From the NCBI RefSeq assembly GCF_001186125.1, contig NW_014040485.1, positions 40,529-79,618 on the forward strand: a stretch of 39,090 bases of DNA. The letters are read 5' to 3'. Below the pieces are notes generated by a model. The model had not been told where the DNA came from and made no database searches. It saw only the letters and a list, made by a program, of their open reading frames with translations. The position numbers and the translations under genes were made by a program. This stretch comes from Sphaeroforma arctica JP610. Taxonomy: Eukaryota; Opisthokonta; Ichthyosporea; Ichthyophonida. Position 1 is the stretch's first letter; the number at the start of each line of letters is the position of its first letter. Shown one piece after another: positions 26,411 to 35,357 of the stretch.

Positions 26411-29400
26411 GCAAGCACGTGTATGTTGTAGTTTCAAGGCCTATTATACTGTCACGCACTTGCGACAGCCAGCATGCAGCTAACCCTCTCCCACACACAA
26501 ATCCAAAAACCATACCAATCGAAATAGAAACGTCCATACACATACCCGCAAGCTCGCAGTGGTATCCGGCATTGATAATAGCCGATACAAAGTGTTCGTT
26601 GACAGTGGTGGGTGTCATTCCTGCGATCATAATGGGTGGTTTGCCCAGGAGGGTACTCATGCGTGTCTGGATGTGCGTCTCCTGAGTGCCGGCCACCTTC
26701 ACCAACTGCGGTTTGTATTCCTCGGCCCAGTCTGGCGCGTAGTTGAGTGCACTGGGATCGGCTTTGGGAATTCGAGTGTAAAGATTGTGCGCGTTAAGAC
26801 ATACGCCCAATAGATTATTTGTGACACAAGCAGCGAGATGGTGGCATTTGCTAGGACAATGGTACAAAAGATAGGACACCTCTGATCAGACACAAGGCAT
26901 TAATGAGGCAAAAGTCCACAAACCTGCTACACGGGTGCAATGTACAAATTTTGAACCCGTCGAGTAAATAGTACATGCTTGTGTTTATATCTACACTCAC
27001 CTGAGAAGGCCAGGGCTTTGCTGCTGATATCGGGGTCGGTGGTGGTCTCAGCGTCCATAAGCACGATACGCACACCAGTTCCCATTTTGTTACGGTGCAG
27101 AAGAGCCCCAACGCCACCCATACCTCCCGGACCAAACTCCAGAACATGCGTAACTGTGGGTGTGAAAATGGGATGCGACAAATGTTATATACGTGCCAGG
27201 CAGGAAAACATTCGTTTTAGATGAACTCTCTTCTCCCGTCAAGTACAGTACAACACAGCTAAGAAAATAGGACCAAGCAACGCACAACACTCTCACACCG
27301 GGATATAAAGCAGGTATTCCCGGCTTTCAACATCCAACTCGCTCACTTGAAACGCATATCCACAGATGTGAGATATAATATATTCGACTGCGTCCACTAC
27401 CGACCTATACAGACTTCAAGTGACGCCAGCCACATACAACATTACAGGACGGGTAAGATCTAGCTAGTTGGCACTTACCCTTAGTGCTTGTCGACGAGGG
27501 GAAGTCGACGGGGTGCACACAGATAAGAGCCGCGAGATGCAGCGACAGATTGTCCTTATCGCGCAGGTCTGAGCCGTCGTGGGTAGACCAGGTGGGAATC
27601 TCGAGTTTACTGGACCACTCGAGATCTTCGCGTTCGATATCGATTTTGATACTATCGAGCACGGGCTGGTTGTGGAGATATATGTGTCATTTGTTTCTGA
27701 TTTAGAATTTTTTTGTCGTGCTTCCTCACGCAGTTGTCTGCTTTGTAAACATGACACTTTCAAATGCATGCGAGTACTTCTTAAACATTATTCTTGCTCC
27801 ATATGAAGCACATACTAAACTAACCCCTAAATCCCAACCCTTAAAACCCTTGCACGCGTATGTATAGACTTTGTTACAAATTGCAAACAACGTACGTCCG
27901 ATATGCAACTTACCGCCAAATAAGGGGTGTGGAAAGGAGCAGTCACCGGAAGGTACTTTGATGTGAACACCTGCTTGCGCTGCGAGAATGGGATGCGGTT
28001 TTGGTTGTCGTTCTTCTCCGCCTTCAGCGCTCTCAGAGTCACCTACAGATAAGTTACGATTCATAAAGGTTTTTAGATTCAGCACAAGATTGTACATCTG
28101 AATGGAACTTACCATACCATAAATTCTTACACTCCCCGATAGAACAAGCGCATGATTCTCGACCCGAAAACACTGCACTAAGTGCGATTGACCCCACACG
28201 GTCCAGTGCAAGATAGTCCACGTATGTACTTTTCGCAACGTATAGAAACCATTTTTGCTAACCCTGCCCCGAATTTCATTGCTATCTTTCACAGAGGCAC
28301 ACACACCACAAAGACATTTACATTTGAAACACTCCACCTTACCTGCAAACCATATAGCGACTGTGGATGCCCGGCTACAACCACGGAACGAGGTCCGTTG
28401 ATCAGTGCGATATTCAGCTGGCGATGGTCTGGCAAGTGACTGTTAGCCTGTTCTACTAGCTCAGCAACAGTGTGTGTTGGGAGGAAGGCAACAGCCAGCA
28501 TCGGTGTGGGTGTAGCCTGTAATGTACAGTATATATATAGATTTGTGGTTATTGGAGGCCTATGAAAATGTCTGACCTTTGTGTGCAAGTGGCAATGGAG
28601 TGATTCAACGTCGATGTATTTGAGTAGTAATTCGCTAAAATGTACACATACTATAGTTTTTCTGCGGTAGTGGCGTGTGTGCACATGTGTCTGAATGGTG
28701 CGTGAAGACTTAGCTGCATCGATATGCGCATTCGTACATGCCATATATGTAGACTTATTAGAATAGACACTCAACGGTATACTACGTAACTGGTGAATAA
28801 ATACACATCTTTCCTGTATGCACAACTATGGCTACACAAAGACATTCACACACTCCTTCTGATTCCTCCGATATAAGCACCAACCAAGACAAACACATCG
28901 ATTTAATGATTAATCCAGAGCAAGCATGCTTATAATTCACACAAAGCAAGTTTAACTCGCCATCAAATTTTACGTATCGCACCATCACAGGCACATTTGA
29001 AAGTATGCTTTCGCGTTGGGTAAGAATTGGACATACCTCATCATGTTCGAGGGAATCGGCCAGCAAAGTGGGACTCAGCGTTGTCAAAGGGTAGCTCAAT
29101 TGGATACGGGTTCCGATCCAGAACAGTAATTTCTGCATCGTATATAGTCGAATTTCATGTATTAATATTGAGAGTCTGAGTTCGTGGTATAGTATTTCTA
29201 GACGATACGGGATTTGGATCAGCAATCGCATGCATGTAGGTACTTAATTTAAATTTAGTCATGAATCCACTTACCAGTGCTTTGGTCCAGTTGCTTAGGA
29301 AGGCGGTCTCGTCCATTGACGATGATACGACTACTGCAGCGATCATACCCTGACTGTGGCCAGTAACTCTATATTTCGTACAAAAATAGACAGCATAATA

Positions 29401-31283
29401 CGATGTGAGTAGCGGCACAGTATATATAATAATTCTAAGCTCGGAAGACCTGTAACGATGGGCACGACACTTTAGGAGTGTAATTTCGAAGCCCACTGTA
29501 TACCAAAATACTTGAATTGACGTATGTTGGACTTAAATAAAACACATACCCCATCAAGAGTGATAGAATCTCGCTCGGTTCGACCCTGAGCACGTGGAGC
29601 ATCACCCAGTAGTGCGTGAGCTGTGTCAAGCCAATGAGTGCACTGCTAACGGGCGTGCTCAGTAAATAATCGATGCTGGGACGCGATGTCTTGTCTTCCA
29701 ACCACAGCTCGACATCAAAGCCTTGCGCGTGAAGACCCACCTGTGCGAAAGACGATATTTCTATCAGTTAAAATGCACGTCACCTTATTCTTCGAAGAGA
29801 TACTATCCGATTATAGTGGTGGGAAAGTAGAAACCAGACACACAGTGCGACAGTGTTTACAGACCTCTTTTGCTTCATCGGTGGATGCGCAATCCTTCAG
29901 CACCTTGCACATGGACAAGACAGTGTCCCGGATCTCTGGGTAGGTGGTCAGAGCTTGTTCTAGTTCATCCAGTACAGTACTTGCACCTTGTCCGCCGAAA
30001 AGGGCACTCACTGAGGCCTAAATATACAAAACAGTTTTGTTTAAACCAAAATTGAGGGCATTGATACATATTTGTCGTACAAATGACCTTTTCGTGTGTA
30101 ATATGCGGTTTTAGTTTGCTTCTGTGGTATTTGTTGTTGCGCTGTTACTTATACTGCAGATTGAAATACCATATCTTCCGGGCGTGAACTGGGACCTTGG
30201 CAATTTGAACCATACTGAATCTTACTGATTTGATTATCCAGATGTGCATTATTGCGACTACGATAAAAATTACCTCACTGATATCGAACTCTAACGTACC
30301 TTCCCATTCTTGACAGCGTCAATTAGTGCGTAGTTTTCTGACGCGTGCAAAGGAGTAGTTTTTCCATCAATAAGCCCAGCCACACACAAGCGAATGTGCG
30401 CTTCGCCGCACAGTCGGATCAATTGTACTCGTGTATCCACGTCCATAGCCGCGGTTTTAGTGTGCACACCCTTCCCTTCCAGGTGGACGGTACAAAAACG
30501 CTCATACACAACGTGCAGAAGGGGTGCAATCGCAAGACCCTCATCTTGGGTTTGATAGTCCAACACATGCTTGAGGAAGCGATGATGTAGTTCGAACGAG
30601 CTTATTTCAATGTCCACAGCATCCTGACGTAAAAAATGTAGTGTGCAATTTTAATTTCACTGTCTAAAGGTGTATCTCATAAGAATTCTCGTAAGCATAC
30701 ACAGCGGTGTTTTGGGACATTTAAACCGACTGAAGATCACAACCTTCAAAGTTAGGTGAGACTATTACATACCTTTAGCAGGCTCTGATTAAAATCGCGA
30801 ATTAGCAATTCTGCGGTTTCGCGAAGTGGGCCGGGCACGGGAAGACCAAACTCAGCTTTCCCATAACTGATCTGTAAGTGAGCATGGATCAAAAGCGATT
30901 AATTTCGCAATATCAATGCATTCAACTTCAAACTAACACGCAAAATACGGTCAATGAAAGTCCTTATGAAATAGGGATATTCACTAGAGCCGCTTATCAT
31001 ATTAGAGTGCACATGTAAAAGTGTGCTCGAGGTCACTTAAAAAATCATCAGCAAGCAACAGCTCTATAGTACACGTAGCACATCTAATGCCCTAGTGAAA
31101 TGGGGATATTCGCTATAGCCGCTCATCATATTAGATAGTGTGAGCATGTAATAAGTGTAATTAATGTCACTTAGACAATCATCGGCAAGCAACAGCTCTA
31201 TAGTGCACGTATCACATCTAATTCATACACGACACGATTACCTTGATAATCCGGGTTTCTATATTGTAAGGTAGATAACTCAT
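4791..31283 (-). CDS. FAS: single-chain fungal-type fatty acid synthase (beta-alpha fusion) with tandem ACPs, 64 coding exons
   Basis: Makes long-chain acyl-CoA from acetyl-CoA, malonyl-CoA and NADPH in the cytosol. In fungi the two chains form a hexameric barrel. Here both halves are one predicted chain of about 4,192 residues, against about 3,940 for yeast FAS1 plus FAS2; the extra length is mostly a second carrier domain. Order: AT 1-547, ER 548-1051, DH region 1052-1740, MPT 1740-2181, ACP1 2234-2420, ACP2 2421-2582, helical scaffold 2624-2878, KR 2879-3293, KS 3294-4020, PPT 4021-4192. Exons were placed by eye from GT...AG borders, phase and similarity to yeast. All 63 introns keep frame and no break was found. 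The start is ATG 31281-31283 (MSYLPYN), with an in-frame TAG five codons upstream; exon 1 (31283-31242, 14 codons) is the least certain exon. The stop is TAA at 4793-4791. Exon borders are listed in the domain entries. Two acceptors are AAG rather than CAG/TAG (before exons 12 and 17). Family is certain; individual splice sites are likely but not proven. Confidence 0.93.
5742..9533 (-). other. FAS ketosynthase (KS) domain, exons 52-62
   Basis: Condenses the acyl chain with malonyl-ACP. Exons: 9533-9441, 9280-8962, 8801-8670, 8482-8123, 7948-7817, 7690-7525, 7361-7030, 6868-6766, 6652-6563, 6394-6216, 6014-5742. Residues 3294-4020. The catalytic triad is Cys3564 ([12 protein letters not shown]), His3800 (SFHGTSTK) and His3841 ([10 protein letters not shown]). 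The spacings of 236 and 41 compare with 237 and 41 in yeast (Cys1305, His1542, His1583). [11 protein letters not shown] closes the fold. The exon 62 tail ([12 protein letters not shown]) is a low-complexity link to the transferase. Confidence 0.93.
6405..6418. repeat. telomere-like GGGTTTAG word in FAS intron 60
   Basis: The short run GGGGTAGGGTTTAG lies inside an intron. Similar runs occur in other introns at 7398-7419, 11343-11360, 12327-12354, 25630-25647 and 27821-27850, in both orientations. Confidence 0.5.
9741..11977 (-). other. FAS ketoreductase (KR) domain, exons 46-51
   Basis: NADPH-dependent reduction of the ketoacyl intermediate. Exons: 11977-11751, 11602-11424, 11128-11013, 10858-10744, 10545-10348, 10150-9741. 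Residues 2879-3293. The nucleotide-binding loop is [13 protein letters not shown] (Gly2955-Gly2960) and is split by intron 46. The YxxxK pair is Tyr3105 and Lys3109 in [32 protein letters not shown] and [13 protein letters not shown] match yeast FAS2. Confidence 0.92.
10564..10583. repeat. poly-G tract in FAS intron 49
   Basis: Seven G, one A, then twelve G on the plus strand lie just upstream (in gene direction) of exon 50, so the transcript carries a long C run close to the acceptor. A second G run (12 bases) is at 19023-19034 in intron 27. Confidence 0.9.
12199..14209 (-). other. FAS Gly-rich linker and helical scaffold between ACP2 and KR, exons 40-45
   Basis: Exons: 14209-14088, 13902-13681, 13313-13129, 12986-12861, 12677-12509, 12263-12199. 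Residues 2583-2878. Exon 40 codes a Gly-rich hinge ([14 protein letters not shown]). Exons 41-42 match the yeast helical scaffold (SSWNWAKQ there, SYWNWVRQ here). Exon 44 has [16 protein letters not shown] (yeast ITYSEEPREKVRKL). Exons 44-45 end in a Ser-, Asp- and Lys-rich stretch, likely a loop. Confidence 0.85.
13321..13447. repeat. 65-bp tandem duplication covering the 3' end of FAS intron 41
   Basis: Two copies of a unit starting GTTAAAGAAAGG begin at 13321 and 13386. On the gene strand the unit contains the pyrimidine tract CCTTTCTTTAACCC and an AG, so the acceptor region of exon 42 is present twice: the real one ends AACAG at 13314, the copy ends CATAG at 13379. Confidence 0.85.
14423..15110 (-). 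other. FAS acyl carrier protein 2 (ACP2), exons 38-39
   Basis: A second full carrier domain. Exons: 15110-14847, 14644-14423. Residues 2421-2582. It opens [19 protein letters not shown]. The attachment serine is Ser2465 in [14 protein letters not shown], 190 residues after that of ACP1. The structural half also repeats ([17 protein letters not shown] to [11 protein letters not shown], then LDGVVTSYA). It keeps the GKS core but differs from ACP1 at many positions, so it is not a recent copy. Its one internal intron lies where ACP1 has none, and the two internal introns of ACP1 are missing here. Confidence 0.92.
15371..16315 (-). other. FAS acyl carrier protein 1 (ACP1), exons 35-37
   Basis: Carries the growing chain on a 4'-phosphopantetheine arm. 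Exons: 16315-16166, 15944-15663, 15499-15371. Residues 2234-2420. [20 protein letters not shown] matches yeast (SIPMSKTIKDLVGGKSTVQ). The modified serine is Ser2275. The extra fungal structural half is also present (LSSKMPAGF to [11 protein letters not shown]), then [18 protein letters not shown] Ser/Pro/Gly-rich tail ([11 protein letters not shown]) links to ACP2. All its introns are phase 1. Confidence 0.92.
16483..16550. repeat. CATA and AT microsatellites at the start of FAS intron 34
   Basis: Runs of (CATA)n and then (AT)n directly abut the donor of exon 34. A similar (AT)n run of about 28 bases is in intron 12 at 26379-26406. Confidence 0.9.
16554..16710 (-). other. FAS Ala/Pro-rich linker before ACP1, exon 34
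   Basis: Residues 2182-2233. [17 protein letters not shown] is followed by an acidic patch and then Ala/Pro repeats ([16 protein letters not shown]). Fungal synthases have a flexible Ala/Pro tether here that lets the carrier domain swing inside the barrel. The intron right after this exon begins directly with an (AT)n run. Confidence 0.85.
16916..19390 (-). other. FAS malonyl/palmitoyl transferase (MPT) domain and beta-alpha fusion seam, exons 27-33
   Basis: Loads malonyl and off-loads palmitoyl to CoA. It begins in exon 27, then exons 18997-18890, 18693-18341, 18200-17789, 17638-17509, 17341-17214, 16983-16916. The nucleophile is Ser1872 in [19 protein letters not shown] (Arg1898) and VPFHS (His) follow. 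In yeast this fold is completed by the first residues of the alpha chain. Here [17 protein letters not shown] (FAS1 C-terminus) runs through a bridge of about 16 residues ([17 protein letters not shown]) into [15 protein letters not shown] (FAS2 N-terminus). Intron 31 splits the first codon of the alpha-like part, Ile2116 (AT|C). The frame at the seam needs the donor at 17508 (CAT|GTATGT), not the nearby CAG|GTTGAT. Confidence 0.88.
19175..23807 (-). other. FAS dehydratase (DH) region, exons 18-27
   Basis: Removes water from the beta-hydroxyacyl intermediate through double hot-dog folds. Exons: 23807-23618, 23445-23168, 22825-22745, 22472-22308, 22029-21831, 21624-21551, 21390-21277, 20718-20552, 20317-19920, 19699-19175. 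[23 protein letters not shown] and [12 protein letters not shown] match yeast FAS1. The catalytic pair is Asp1622 and His1627 in SGDTNPIHV, the same five-residue spacing as yeast Asp1559/His1564, followed by GTITHGMW. Exon 22 carries an Ala/Asp-rich stretch ([19 protein letters not shown]) longer than I recall from yeast, probably a surface loop. Exon 27 also encodes the start of the MPT domain ([13 protein letters not shown]). Confidence 0.9.
20797..21276. repeat. higher-order minisatellite in FAS intron 24 (ACCGGT-containing units)
   Basis: Three large units begin with ATCTACCTACCTACACAATC at 20797, 20971 and 21120 (periods about 174 and 149). Each unit holds AATTGCAGATG, a stretch GAGTGGTACTCATACGAATA, and then two to four copies of a subunit ending TACCGGTACAT. 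On the gene strand the first subunit begins at the splice donor of exon 24 (CCG|GTATGTACCGG). This makes intron 24 the longest of the gene at 558 bases. Confidence 0.9.
23974..26761 (-). other. FAS enoyl reductase (ER) domain, exons 12-17
   Basis: FMN- and NADPH-dependent reduction of the enoyl intermediate. Exons: 26761-26546, 26294-26124, 25857-25720, 25509-25323, 25012-24781, 24540-23974. Residues 548-1051. Landmarks, in order: [45 protein letters not shown], and [15 protein letters not shown] with His742 at the position of yeast His740. Then [25 protein letters not shown] and ATRGIMLWK. Exon 17 (189 codons) is the longest in the gene. Confidence 0.92.
27001..31283 (-). other. FAS acetyltransferase (AT) domain, exons 1-11
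   Basis: Loads the acetyl starter unit. Exons: 31283-31242, 30871-30773, 30623-30300, 30017-29865, 29740-29550, 29368-29275, 29132-29037, 28516-28343, 28042-27914, 27665-27479, 27153-27001. Residues 1-547. The N-terminus ([14 protein letters not shown]) lines up with the yeast FAS1 start (LSHGSLEHVLLVP). ALFGGQGA opens the fold. The nucleophile is Ser275 in TGHSQG (yeast Ser274). WIGTR and APFHT supply the usual Arg and His regions. [12 protein letters not shown] near 500-511 matches the yeast DFGPGGASGLG that leads into the reductase. Exon 5 ends with GG and exon 6 begins with A, so Gly270 is split by an intron. Confidence 0.9.
30961..31222. repeat. tandem duplication of about 130 bp in FAS intron 1
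   Basis: Two diverged copies share GGGATATTC, CGCT(T/C)ATCATATTAGA, GCAAGCAACAGCTCTATAGT and CACATCTAAT, offset by 129-134 bases. Both lie between exon 1 and exon 2. Confidence 0.8.
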
Positions 31284-32215
31284 ATTGTAAACAAACTATT
31301 ATTCTTCACGTTGAGGATCTGAAGCTAGCGCGATGAAGGAGTCCTTGTATTTATCAGCTTTATCAGAGTACACGACTGCGGCTGTCCGAAGCTCTGAAAA
31401 TTGGAAAGACAAATATTGTCTAGCTAGCCTGTATTTCAGATGAGATGGTATTCGCTGCTAGGTTTTATTCATAGCCTTGTTGGATTTAGAAGGCAGCTAT
31501 GTTTTTGGTTTTTTATTATGTATCAAGGGCTGAAAAATTGTTGTTATGAGCGCAGAAGAAAAAAAATATAGCTATAAGCCAACCATGTAAACTTTTTCCC
31601 CCATATTCAGTTGACACCGTGCATCGGGACATGACCATTCGCAATACTTACTGGATAAGTGTCGATGACACTCGCGTGTATACTTCGGAACTTCTCACTA
31701 GCGGTACCTTTTTCGTGGAATTATCCTAATTCTCAAATTCGGCGAGTATTAAAATTCTGTAACCGATATATATGTTCCCGATGTTTGTCCATACCAAGTA
31801 GGGCCAAGGTGAACTAAATCCCAATCTATTCCGATTTTATTTTGGAAAATTGTATTTTTTTAGGAATTGTTTGACACTCATCATCGTATTCTATTGTGAC
31901 GTTGTCATAAACAAAAGTCCGTATTGAAGACCATCTGATCGACTCTATCCAATACTGTATCCGATAAAAAGGTGACCTACATATTCATCATCAAAATTTG
32001 TGAAAATCCTGGCGCGTGTCATCAGCTCGTGCTGTGTGCCTACGCATAGTTTTTGTAAAATTTAATATGATCTTCATCCAAAATAATTTAAAATAATATC
32101 TGCGTAGGGATTTTCATTGGTTTGTGACAAACTTTGAACTTTTTCTAAAATATTTACGATAAACATAAATGTGTCTATTGGCTATTTTCAAACCCTTACG
32201 ACAAAAGACAAGAGT
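31284..32215. other. region upstream of the FAS gene, no gene seen
   Basis: AT-rich sequence upstream of the synthase start, presumably holding its 5' untranslated region and promoter. I see no clear TATA box, operator or reading frame that I would defend. Confidence 0.4.
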
Positions 32216-32745
32216 AGAGTCAGTGAATCACTCAGAGTCAAAGGCTCCGTCTCTCAGACTCTCAGTGTCCGGTCTACTACTCTCTCTCTGAGCGACAGAG
32301 AAACTCGCCCGCTCTCAAGTCTCAGGCCATAGGGCACAGGGCACAGGGCACAGGGCCTCAGGCCTTCAGCCCTCAGACTCCTCAGAGCCTCAAGCTTAGG
32401 CCCAGGCGGTGTCTCTGCAGTCTGTAGTCTGCAGTCTACGTGAGCGGTGAGGCCCTGAGACTGCGGTCTCAGGGCTTGAGCCTGGAGAGTTGAGGCCTGA
32501 GGACGAGGATCTGAGGCCAAAGCCGTTCTATGGCCTGAGCCTTCTGAGGCCTGAGCCTTCGGCCTCCCAGACCCAGAGAGTCTGACTCACTGAGTCTCTG
32601 AAACTGGAGCCTGGAGCCTGGAGCCTGGAGGTCGAGAGTCGAGAACGCGAGACTCACGATTAGTGTCACACACAAGAGAGAGTGTGTCTGTCGTCGTTGT
32701 CAGTCACGGTCACTCGGTCAGTGTCGAGTGTCGACTGCTCAACTG
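32216..32745. repeat. GC-rich cryptically simple island
   Basis: About 530 bases of much higher GC than the flanks, built from short related words: CTCAG/CTGAG, GAGTC/GACTC, GCCT/AGGC. It has small exact tandem repeats (AGGGCAC four times near 32331-32352; GGAGCCT four times near 32607-32630). A 10-bp perfect hairpin at 32452-32475 (GCCCTGAGAC, loop TGCG, GTCTCAGGGC) is the clearest fold. Reading frames across it are composition artefacts. Confidence 0.75.
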
Positions 32746-34226
32746 TTATGCTGTTTTTTACTAAAAAAACGACGAACGGACGACGTCCGCGACGATTATA
32801 CTATTTTGGATTTTCGAGAAGCGACATCGCCACAACTCAGCCGCAGGCCGCAAGCCGTTATTTCGGTACATATTTATATATTTATTTGATGATTTTAAAA
32901 CTTTTTTAGGCAGGTTCGGGCCGCGTGGGCGGCTCGGCTCTCTAATTTATTTAAATTTTCAAGAAAACAGCTAAAATACGATTATGATATGATATGGTAG
33001 TTGGTACTGTAATGGAACGCTTCGGAAGTTTGGCGGCTTCTCCTAATCGGCGCATTCGGCCGGCATTGTTCAATGTTCAGCCTTCAGAGTATAAAAAAAA
33101 AATTTGTCAACAACAATCCTTTTTTCTTTTAAAAAACGTTTGCATTTCTAGTTGTCTACTCCAATAATAGAGAACTTTATATATGCAGCTAAATACACTC
33201 GCATACATTGCAATACAATCTGGTCCTCTACTAGGTACTATTTAATTTTGGAATACGAGGTTAACTTTATTTTAAATTAGGTATAAATTGCGCAGAATAA
33301 TACCGTCTGCTTGCACTATTGTTTTTCAGCGTTCGCAAGTGACATTCAATAGAAACAAACTGCGTGTATACTGCTCTTACGTCATTGGCATCTGCACATT
33401 ATCCTGGCATCACAATACTGTGCGAGCGTGAGTAGCATCTACGAATGGGGCAAGGTTGTCTTTACATTGAGACTATTGAGTCAGAGAGATCAATAGAGTT
33501 GCATACTTCATATTTAATGCGAATATATTCTGTTGAACTACTTAACCATTTGATCACTCTTCCAAGTATATCGATTTTTTTTCAAATCCGGACACATTGA
33601 AAAAATATAAAGCTACTGCACAATATTCGAGATAGATTTGATATGATATATTAGCGGAAGTGCATAGTTGCAACCCAGAAGTAGTGCTATACAATCTTGT
33701 TGTGTTCACCGTGACTCGCTATTATTTCCTCAACGTGCGTTGGAAAAAATCCTAACAAAGTCAGTGCCATGATGTTAAGCAACTGTAAAAAACGACATAG
33801 CGTGGCATTGAACTACCGTACTTCATCGTCGAAAAAGCATTGACATACATGAGATGCACTCGCTATATCATAGAGCATTTATGCGCTATGCAAGCAGTAT
33901 TTTCGGACTATGTAGTTGTATTCTTACTGAACGCGTGAGCATGAAATCAGTGAGATTTCTCAAAGTCTCAATATTAAATATTTACACTATTTATTTGTAT
34001 TTGGTAGAGAGAGTCTACTAAATAGAGTCTACTAGAGAGAGAGAGACTAGAGAGTAGACTCCTGATATATTATAAAAAAAGATTTCTCGAGATGCAAGAT
34101 AGCCTAGATAGGGCTTATGGCTTTTTGGGGGTTCAAAATGTATTGCAGAATTTGCAGTCGAGGTCTTGATTTACTTGAAGTATGGAACTGGATTCCGGAC
34201 TTATAAAAATGTAGTATCAACGTACA
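32746..34226. other. AT-rich intergenic DNA
   Basis: I see no supportable gene. A small AGAGTCTACTA / AGAGAG repeat cluster at 34005-34060 uses the same vocabulary as the GC-rich island. Confidence 0.5.
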
Positions 34227-34228
34227 TA

Positions 34229-35272
34229 CAGTCATACCTCTGAATATGTTCAGTTCCCGGGATTGGCAAATATTTTGACAAAGAGGTAAGACAAGTCTGG
34301 GTCAGTTTCATACCATCAGGTTCGGGGTCCAGCCTATGGGAGTATGGGTCACACCAGGAGGAATTCTAGGCGCTCTCGTTAAATACTCCTTCCCTTTCGT
34401 CTGACATACACTAAAACCAGCTTCTCTAATCTTTACTGACCCACTCAATCAAACGCTTCTCGAGTTTCTCGATATTTCTTTTTTGCATGTACCTCATTAG
34501 ACTGACTGAGTATCTTCTCTCCGGACTCCATGAACCTTCTTATCCCCTACGATAGTTGTCTTTCCATGATAGGTCTAAGCTGTATTCCGCTTTCTAGATT
34601 GTACGCACGATGACACCTTTATCTTTGTTTGTTAGATTGATACTTTTTGTTGTATTGGAGCTCACCTTTAACAATACTGTCTGTTTATATGTTTTCTTCT
34701 TCTTACCAACAGTGAGCTTATCTATTATCATACTAGATACTCCTTTCATACTAGACGGTACATCCTGCTTGTGCGTCGACTGTGGTTTCGATCCGCCTGG
34801 TTCACTCGTTGTAGGTGCGTTTTGTGTCAATTCGTCTGGCTCTGTCTGTCTGTTATTAGTGAAACCAGACTCCCACATGTCATTCGGTGGCTGGCATTTA
34901 TCTGCAGACAGCCAGTAACCGATTGAATTTGAGCTATACCCCTCACCAAGATGCACGCCACAAAAGGCATGCATACCTCGATCGCAACCAGCACATTTGT
35001 GTACACCGTCCACTGGGTGCGTTGTAGTGCATCCTTTCGCACAACAGCGTTCACCACTAGAAGTGTCTCCCATCAGGATCTATTGTAGTACGTACTCTAG
35101 TGTATGTATTGTAGATAAAGCTACCGTCGGAGGTGAAAGGTGACATGAAACCCTCCAAGAGCAGGCTGCAGGACCGGCCTAAAAAGACCTGACTCATATA
35201 TAGGGGGTTAGAAATTGGACATATAAAGAGGTAGACACTTTAAAGAGGTGGACATATAAAGAGGTATGACTG
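34229..35272 (-). mobile_element. pogo-like (Tc1/mariner superfamily) inverted-repeat transposon, 1,044 bp
   Basis: The ends are inverted repeats matching at 21 of 24 positions (34229-34252 and 35249-35272), both starting CAGTCATACCTCT. Each is flanked by TA (34227-34228 and 35273-35274), the target duplication of this superfamily. The CAG...ATACCTC form resembles pogo/Tigger ends. The subterminal word AAAGAGGT occurs three times at the right end and once at the left. On the minus strand IEKLEKRLIEWVSKD (34473-34425, then a stop) resembles the second DNA-binding helix-turn-helix of pogo-type transposases, but it is short. No DDE domain is present, so the element is non-autonomous. Strand is given by its internal frame. 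Confidence 0.72.
34594..35073 (-). CDS. 159-residue zinc-finger protein inside the pogo-like element
   Basis: An open frame from ATG 35073 to TAA with a Cys/His cluster near the N-terminus: Cys11-x3-Cys15-x11-Cys27-x2-Cys30-x4-His35-x2-Cys38. This looks like a zinc-binding ribbon or treble clef of PHD/RING kind, though I cannot name the family. A Gln/Ser/Thr-rich middle and a basic patch (GKKKKTYKQ) that could be a nuclear signal follow. It lies wholly inside the inverted repeats, upstream of the helix-turn-helix remnant, so it may be the N-terminus of a decayed transposase, an accessory protein, or a captured host exon. Whether it is still expressed is unknown. Confidence 0.5.
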   Translation of the reverse strand: MGDTSSGERCCAKGCTTTHPVDGVHKCAGCDRGMHAFCGVHLGEGYSSNSIGYWLSADKCQPPNDMWESGFTNNRQTEPDELTQNAPTTSEPGGSKPQSTHKQDVPSSMKGVSSMIIDKLTVGKKKKTYKQTVLLKVSSNTTKSINLTNKDKGVIVRTI

Positions 35273-35357
35273 TAGTGGACTTCTGAAATATGAGGACTGC
35301 TGGACTGGAGCCTCTCTCTCTCTCTGTAGAGAGAGAGAGAGACTTGTCTATCAACTA

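Noticed and set aside
4791-31283. Polyketide synthase or animal-type fatty acid synthase
   Set aside because: Domain order, the fungal ER and DH types, the split-type MPT and the extended fungal ACP all match the yeast FAS1/FAS2 family.
4791-31283. Bacterial single-chain FAS-I (actinobacterial)
   Set aside because: The gene has 63 GT-AG introns and AT-rich microsatellite-laden flanks.
32254-32675. Minus-strand frames of 68-88 codons in the GC-rich island
   Set aside because: They are products of repetitive CTCAG/GAGTC composition, with no conserved motif.
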